A program made the position numbers and the translations under genes. A DNA stretch of 64,000 nt. It comes from Oscillospiraceae bacterium (GTDB taxonomy: Bacteria; Bacillota; Clostridia; Saccharofermentanales; Saccharofermentanaceae). Below are positions 59,189 to 64,000 of the stretch, one piece after another. A model generated the notes under the pieces. The model was given only the letters and a program-made list of their open reading frames with translations, searched no databases and had not been told where the DNA came from. Each line of letters begins with the position of its first letter. The stretch's first letter is position 1. The stretch lies in the NCBI GenBank assembly GCA_902788505.1, contig CADAKH010000007.1, forward strand, positions 1 through 64,000, in the 5' to 3' direction.

Positions 59189-60181
59189 TTATCTGTCTTC
59201 ACGATAGTAATTACGGCCGATTGCCTGAGGCTCTCCGCTCTTTCCTTTTGCAGTAAGTGAACTGGTAATAAGAACGATAAGCGTAATTATGAACGGCAAT
59301 GCCGAGAAAAAGTGTGAAGGAATCTTTGTAAGCCATCCCAATGCGTTAGGGAATGCATAAGCAAGTGCAGCATTCTGGACTCTTAAAGTGTTGAAGAATC
59401 CGAAAAGGAATGTTCCGAGTATAGCTTTTGCAGGACTCCAGTTGGCAAAGATTACGAGCGCGATCGAGATCCATCCGTAACCGTTGATCCAGCAGTTGGA
59501 ACCTTCAAAAGTACCGCCCATATTAAGACCCATGTAAAGTCCGCCCAATCCCATGATGCCGGAACCGACTATTATGTGAGCATATTTATAGAGCGCGACA
59601 TTTACACCCAGAGAGTCTGCGGCGGCAGGATTCTCACCGATTGCTCTGAGTTTTAATCCGGGTACTGTCTTCTTGAAATAAAGCCACATCAGGACCGCGA
59701 TCAGAATGCCTGCATAGACAAGTATTCCGTGCGAGAAGAATGCTTTTCCGATAAAAGGAATATCGGACAATCCGGGAATATGTATCGCCTGGGACTGTGC
59801 ATCAAGTCTGGTTCCTGAAAGCTTCGGCCATCCCTCCGGGCTGTTGGACAGAGCATTACCGACAAAGTAATAGAAAGCAACACCGAATGTTGTGATCGTA
59901 AGTCCGGTGACATTCTGATTTGCCTGAAGAGTAACCGTCAGGAAAGAGAACAGAAGTCCGACAAGGCCTGAAGCAATAAAGCTTACAACACATGCGATAA
60001 AGAGATTGTCGCACCTGGCACCGACAAGATAACCTGCAACAGCACCTATCGCCATAGTACCCTCAACGCCGAGATTAAGAGAACCTGATTTTTCTATCAT
60101 GATCTCGCCCGTCGTACCATAAAGGAGCGGTATGTTATAAACGATTATGTTAAAGAGGAACAAGGTTAATACATCAAGCAT
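59189..60181 (-). CDS. ABC transporter permease, nucleoside/BMP type (NupQ/YufQ-like)
   Basis: This 330-residue inner-membrane protein has about nine membrane segments and the BPD_transp_2 pattern, including GEIMIEKSGSLNLGVEGTMAIGAVAGYL and ALRAIGENPAAADSLGVNV. It is the second permease of the transporter and overlaps the first by 8 bases. BMP-type transporters in Firmicutes usually import nucleosides; the precise substrate is not readable. Confidence 0.9.
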   Translation of the reverse strand: MLDVLTLFLFNIIVYNIPLLYGTTGEIMIEKSGSLNLGVEGTMAIGAVAGYLVGARCDNLFIACVVSFIASGLVGLLFSFLTVTLQANQNVTGLTITTFGVAFYYFVGNALSNSPEGWPKLSGTRLDAQSQAIHIPGLSDIPFIGKAFFSHGILVYAGILIAVLMWLYFKKTVPGLKLRAIGENPAAADSLGVNVALYKYAHIIVGSGIMGLGGLYMGLNMGGTFEGSNCWINGYGWISIALVIFANWSPAKAILGTFLFGFFNTLRVQNAALAYAFPNALGWLTKIPSHFFSALPFIITLIVLITSSLTAKGKSGEPQAIGRNYYREDR

Positions 60182-61277
60182 TTTTTGCGTCCTCCTTCTT
60201 TATTAGTCTGAAGTTTGCAGCAAAGTCTGCAACTAAAACAGAGAAAAGGATTATTCCCTGGAGAAGATCTGCGAAGTTTACATCGATTGCAGGATACTGT
60301 GTTGCCGCTGCCTGACAGCCGTACTGCAGAATCGAGATCAGTATTGCCGTTACAAAAACCGCAGGAACACTGAGTTTGCTGAGCCATGCTACGATAATAC
60401 CGGTCCATCCGACATCATTCGTAATGGTATCTGAGATAGTTCCTGCAGAAGATACCGCAAGAGCGGCGGCAAGACCGATCAGGGCAGAAGAGATAAACAT
60501 AGTTCTGAGCACGATCTTTCCTACGCCCATGCCGGCATATTTTGCAGTAGCGGCACTGTCACCTACTACCGAGATCTCGTATCCGTGCTTCGTATATTTC
60601 AGATAAATATAAACTATCGCAGTAAGGAGAACTGCGATTATAACAGCCCATAAAAGCTTGAATTTACCAAGAGGGATCCCGCCCATCATCGCTGACTCCG
60701 GAAATGATCCGAAGATAGGTCTTTCGGAGTCTTCTCTTAAGAAGAAATTCCAGTCAGCTTTTGTATCACCGATATATCTTATGACATAGAGCATGATGTA
60801 ATTGAGCATAAGTGTCATGAGTGTTTCATTCGTGTTGAACTTAACCTTCAAAGCTGCGATTGCAACACCTATGATTCCGCTTGAGATCATTGCCGCAAGA
60901 CACATCAGAACAACAGTTACAAAGTTAGGCATTCCCGAACTGTTGAATGCAACAATCGATGCGCAGATCGCACCGATAAGGAACTCACCTTCACCTCCGA
61001 TATTCCAGAAACGCATCTTGAACGAAAGGCTTAAAGCAAGTGAAGTGATAAGCAGAGGAACGAAGACTTTCAGAAGTCCTTCGATACTCTTATATCCGTA
61101 CTTGTTGCCGACAAGTCCGATCGTAAGCATCTTTCCGTAATACTGGAAAGGGTTGATACCCAATGCCCAAAGGAGTATTGCACCGATAGTAAGTGAAACG
61201 AGCAGTCCGATTGCATAATAGATAAGCGTTCTGTTCAGTTTCGCGTCCGCTCTTCTAACAAGATGATATCTTCTCAT
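60174..61277 (-). CDS. ABC transporter permease, nucleoside/BMP type (NupP/YufP-like)
   Basis: This 367-residue inner-membrane protein of the BPD_transp_2 family has about nine to ten membrane segments, with SFKMRFWNIGGEGEFLIGAI and YEISVVGDSAATAKYAGMGV as family marks. Its start overlaps the ATPase stop by one base. It pairs with the 59189-60181 permease to form the membrane channel. Confidence 0.9.
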   Translation of the reverse strand: MRRYHLVRRADAKLNRTLIYYAIGLLVSLTIGAILLWALGINPFQYYGKMLTIGLVGNKYGYKSIEGLLKVFVPLLITSLALSLSFKMRFWNIGGEGEFLIGAICASIVAFNSSGMPNFVTVVLMCLAAMISSGIIGVAIAALKVKFNTNETLMTLMLNYIMLYVIRYIGDTKADWNFFLREDSERPIFGSFPESAMMGGIPLGKFKLLWAVIIAVLLTAIVYIYLKYTKHGYEISVVGDSAATAKYAGMGVGKIVLRTMFISSALIGLAAALAVSSAGTISDTITNDVGWTGIIVAWLSKLSVPAVFVTAILISILQYGCQAAATQYPAIDVNFADLLQGIILFSVLVADFAANFRLIKKEDAKNA

Positions 61278-62851
61278 CAGGCTTTGCCCTCCTCATCTGT
61301 AAAAGCGGAATCTTTTGCGATACCGTCAGTCTTACCTTCTTTATTTACTATGTTGAGCGTTCCGGTCATCATGAGTCCGATCTCTTCTTTGGTCGTGTGA
61401 TCGCTGTTAACAACACCCTGAAGCCTCCCGTGACATATGACCATTATCTTGTCGCAAAGTGAAAGCATAACATCAAGATCCTCACCTACGAAAAGAATAC
61501 CTACACCCTTCTTCTTTTCCTCATTCAGAATGTTATAGATCGTGTATGAAGAGTTGATATCAAGTCCTCTTACAGGATATGCGGTAATAAGCACATTAGG
61601 GCCTGATTTGATCTCACGTCCAAGCAATACTTTCTGAACATTACCGCCTGAAAGACGTCTTACGGGAGTCTCGGTGGAAGGGGTAATTATCTCCAGCTTG
61701 TCTATTACTTTCTGAGCTTCCTCGCGCGCTGATTTGCGGTCAACAAAAAGTCCTTTTGATTCATTGTAGTTTTTAAGAATCATGTTATCCGTAATAGACA
61801 ATGACGGAGCAAGTCCCATTCCCAAACGGTCTTCAGGAATGAAACTCATGGAAACACCATGCTCGAGGATCTTTTTGGGCGACATCCCGACGATGCTTTC
61901 ACCCTCGTGTATCATCTGTCCTTCTTCGATCTTCCGAAGACCTGCAATAGCTTCGCAGAGTTCCTTTTGTCCGGATCCTGCAATGCCTGCAACACCTAAG
62001 ATCTCACCGCCTCTGATGTAAAAATTGATGTGATCGATAGCGGTTGCGCCTTCATCATTTTTGATCGTGAGATCTCTTATCTCAAGAAGCGGATGAGTCT
62101 TCTCGATGATGGGTCTGTCGATGTTAAGTGTGATTTTTCTTCCTACCATGAGCTCGGTAAGAGTCTTCTCATCAGTCTCTTTGGTTACGACCGTTCCGAT
62201 ATAATCGCCGTGTCTTAATACTGCGACTCTGTCAGAGATCGCCATAACCTCATTGAGTTTATGGGTGATGATTATTATCGAATGTCCTTCCTCTTTCATC
62301 TTTCGAAGAACATTAAAAAGCTTCTCGATCTCCTGAACGGTAAGAACTGCAGTCGGTTCATCGAGAATGATTATCCTTGCGCCATAGCAAAGGACTTTAA
62401 GTATCTCCAATGTCTGCTTCTCTGATACAGCCATATTGGATACCTTTTTATCAAGATCTATATCAAAGCCGAACTTGGCGGCTGTCTCTTCTATCTTTTT
62501 GCGGACTTCTGCTCCGTGAAAGAAGCGTCCTTCTCCCCTCATTCCGATACGGATATTCTCAAGAGCCGTAAATCTCTCGACCAGCTTAAAGTGCTGGTGT
62601 ACCATTCCTATCCCAAGTTTGCCGGAATCTTCAGGTGAATTTATCTCCACCTTTTTACCGTCAATAAAAATAGAACCGCTGTCGGGCATGTAAATGCCCG
62701 ACAGCATGTTCATAAGTGTAGTTTTACCTGAGCCGTTCTCGCCCAGAAGAGCAAGTATCTCGCCCTTGGCAAGAGACAGATTGATGTTTTTATTGGCCGC
62801 CACAGGGCCGAAGCTTTTTGATATTCCTTTTAGCTCTATGGCATATTCCAT
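61277..62851 (-). CDS. ABC transporter ATPase, duplicated, nucleoside/BMP type (NupO/YufO-like)
   Basis: This 524-residue protein fuses two ABC ATPase domains. The first has Walker A GENGSGKTT, an unusual signature VSEKQTLEILK, and Walker B IILDEPTAVLT. The second has the degenerate Walker A GIAGSGQKEL typical of this family, a canonical LSGGNVQKV signature, and LITAYPVRGLD at the Walker B position. It lies between the binding-protein and permease genes. Confidence 0.93.
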   Translation of the reverse strand: MEYAIELKGISKSFGPVAANKNINLSLAKGEILALLGENGSGKTTLMNMLSGIYMPDSGSIFIDGKKVEINSPEDSGKLGIGMVHQHFKLVERFTALENIRIGMRGEGRFFHGAEVRKKIEETAAKFGFDIDLDKKVSNMAVSEKQTLEILKVLCYGARIIILDEPTAVLTVQEIEKLFNVLRKMKEEGHSIIIITHKLNEVMAISDRVAVLRHGDYIGTVVTKETDEKTLTELMVGRKITLNIDRPIIEKTHPLLEIRDLTIKNDEGATAIDHINFYIRGGEILGVAGIAGSGQKELCEAIAGLRKIEEGQMIHEGESIVGMSPKKILEHGVSMSFIPEDRLGMGLAPSLSITDNMILKNYNESKGLFVDRKSAREEAQKVIDKLEIITPSTETPVRRLSGGNVQKVLLGREIKSGPNVLITAYPVRGLDINSSYTIYNILNEEKKKGVGILFVGEDLDVMLSLCDKIMVICHGRLQGVVNSDHTTKEEIGLMMTGTLNIVNKEGKTDGIAKDSAFTDEEGKA

Positions 62852-62878
62852 AAAACACCCCTAAAACTCTATTTGTTA

Positions 62879-64000
62879 TCAGTTAACCTGTGTAACGCCT
62901 TCTACATAGTAGTTCATTGAACCCTGGATAACACCGTCATCAACGGAAGGGCCGCCTGCAGCTACGATCTCTTTACCGTCATTTGTTACGAGAGCAGAAT
63001 TTGTCTTCTCAACTGTAACAGAACCTGTATCGCCACTGAATGAGAGCTTAACGCCTGAGAATACATCCCACTCACCGGAGATCATCATCTTCTTTGCAAG
63101 CTCAATAGCTTCCTTTGTCTGAGGCTCGCAGTTAGCAGAAAGCTCTGAAACGTCAACCAATCCGGAATTCAGACCTTCATAGTAGTTACCTACTGTTGTC
63201 ATGAATGTTGAAGGATCTGTCATTGCAGCCTTCATAGCTGTTGCATAGTAAGCATCCCAGTTCCATACAGGTGCAACAAGGTGAGCATTAGGAGCTTCCT
63301 TTGTCATGTCTGAATTGTATCCGCATCCGAAAACACCCTTCTCGTTAGCAACGATCTGAGGCTGAGCGGAGTCACAGTGCTGAGCGATAACGCCGCAGCC
63401 GTATGTGTCAATGAGAGTCTCAGCAGCCTGTCTCTCAAGCTCCTGATCGCCCCATGTTGAGATCTCGTAAACATTGATCTTTGCATCAGGATTTACAGCA
63501 AGAACACCAAGTGCGAATCCGTTGATGCCTGAGCATGTCTCAGCATACTCTGTACCCCATGCGGATACATAACCGATATTGTTGTTGCCTGTAGCAAGAG
63601 ACTTATATCCTGCTGCGATACCTGCAAGGTAACGTGCCTGATAGATTCTTCCGAAATAGTTGTTGAAGTTCTTGTCGTTTGAAAGATAACCTGTTGCGTG
63701 GGAGAAGATGATATCAGGATATTCCTTCGCCTTCTCCTCCATAGCATTGATGTAACCGAAGCTGATACCAAAGATGATATTGCATCCGTTACCTGCAAGC
63801 TGGTCAATTGCCTGCTTTACTTTTTCATCATCCTCAGGAACATTATCAACGATGAAAAGATCCTTGGCAGGATCAAGACCTACCTGCTTCATTGCCTCTG
63901 TGATGCCGTGATGATGCGCATAGGTATAACCTGCTGTGTCATTCTGGCTGTTGATGTAGATAGCACCAACTTTGAAGTCAGATGCCCCGTTTCCGCCTTC
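62879..64000 (-). CDS. BMP-family nucleoside-binding protein (5' end beyond the window)
   Basis: This gene is cut by the right end of the window; 373 codons are visible and the N-terminus with the expected lipoprotein signal is missing. The frame stays open from 63892 through 64000 and reads KVGAIYINSQNDTAGYTYAHHHGITEAM, the usual start of the mature BMP domain. IFGISFGYINAMEEKAKEYPDIIFSHATGY and VIAQHCDSAQPQIVANEKGVFGCGYNSD are typical. A methionine inside the frame (63892) should not be taken as the start. It is the substrate-binding component for the ATPase and permeases downstream. Confidence 0.93.
   Translation of the reverse strand, partial: EGGNGASDFKVGAIYINSQNDTAGYTYAHHHGITEAMKQVGLDPAKDLFIVDNVPEDDEKVKQAIDQLAGNGCNIIFGISFGYINAMEEKAKEYPDIIFSHATGYLSNDKNFNNYFGRIYQARYLAGIAAGYKSLATGNNNIGYVSAWGTEYAETCSGINGFALGVLAVNPDAKINVYEISTWGDQELERQAAETLIDTYGCGVIAQHCDSAQPQIVANEKGVFGCGYNSDMTKEAPNAHLVAPVWNWDAYYATAMKAAMTDPSTFMTTVGNYYEGLNSGLVDVSELSANCEPQTKEAIELAKKMMISGEWDVFSGVKLSFSGDTGSVTVEKTNSALVTNDGKEIVAAGGPSVDDGVIQGSMNYYVEGVTQVN

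Noticed and set aside
63892..63894. ATG at 63892 as the start of the binding-protein gene
   Set aside because: The frame continues upstream to the window end with conserved BMP-domain sequence, so the gene is truncated by the window rather than starting there.

Overview
The window reads as a chromosomal segment of an anaerobic member of the Clostridia (Bacillota). Supporting signs are a division and cell-wall (dcw) cluster opened by mraZ, a murE with the meso-diaminopimelate DNPR motif, a yybP-ykoY manganese riboswitch in front of mntP, long-form hpf, a YhbD-like DUF4004 protein, a flavodiiron protein and oxygen-independent HemW. No species can be named from the sequence alone. Most genes lie on the minus strand in long operons with gaps of a few bases or overlaps of 1-17 bases.

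Layout. 1-3200 is the edge of an integrated element: about 700 bases of non-coding DNA with palindromes, a small unknown gene, an excisionase-like HTH gene and a tyrosine integrase running toward a tRNA-Ser(CGA) gene. The first 42 bases of that tRNA are duplicated 209 bases upstream, and each copy has its own sigma-70-like promoter. 3222-4396 holds a DJ-1/PfpI protein and mntP behind its riboswitch. 4815-7124 (plus strand) is an HTH-cupin regulator with an AMP-forming acyl-CoA synthetase whose terminator lies inside the converging hemW. 7121-10212 is an unusual operon: an OLD/RloA-like ATPase with degenerate catalytic motifs, a TOPRIM-like DUF4276-type protein, and hemW. 10310-17523 carries a coiled-coil protein, coaD, rsmD, recG, nth, a histidine kinase/response regulator pair and nrdR. 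17541-30680 is the dcw cluster (transcribed mraZ-rsmH-ftsL-pbp-murE-murF-ftsW-murG-ftsQ-ftsZ), lacking mraY, murD, murC and ftsA. 31230-35530 is lgt, rodA and a single-chain GH32 sucrase-fructokinase fusion. 35634-44169 is the rimP-nusA-ylxR-ylxQ-infB-rbfA-nrnA-truB-ribF operon behind a leader with a terminator hairpin. 44391-45341 (plus) is a small P-loop protein and mscL. 45421-52675 is a mixed region: zinc-ribbon membrane protein, ArsR-type and DUF4004 regulators, an Ala/Lys/Glu-rich membrane protein, a lipase-like membrane protein, a secreted polysaccharide deacetylase with cell-wall-binding repeats, a YunG-like protein and hpf. 52776-64000 is one co-directional run: BMP-type nucleoside ABC transporter (binding protein cut by the window end), flavodiiron protein, membrane-anchored clostripain-like protease, and ilvBN.

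The main points for a second look are the ATPase/TOPRIM/hemW operon, the sucrase-fructokinase fusion, the two-promoter partial duplication of tRNA-Ser, a dispersed 89-bp palindromic repeat present twice in opposite orientation, and a TAACAATGTTA palindrome in three intergenic regions. All functional calls come from motifs read by eye and from recalled family knowledge; no database search was run.
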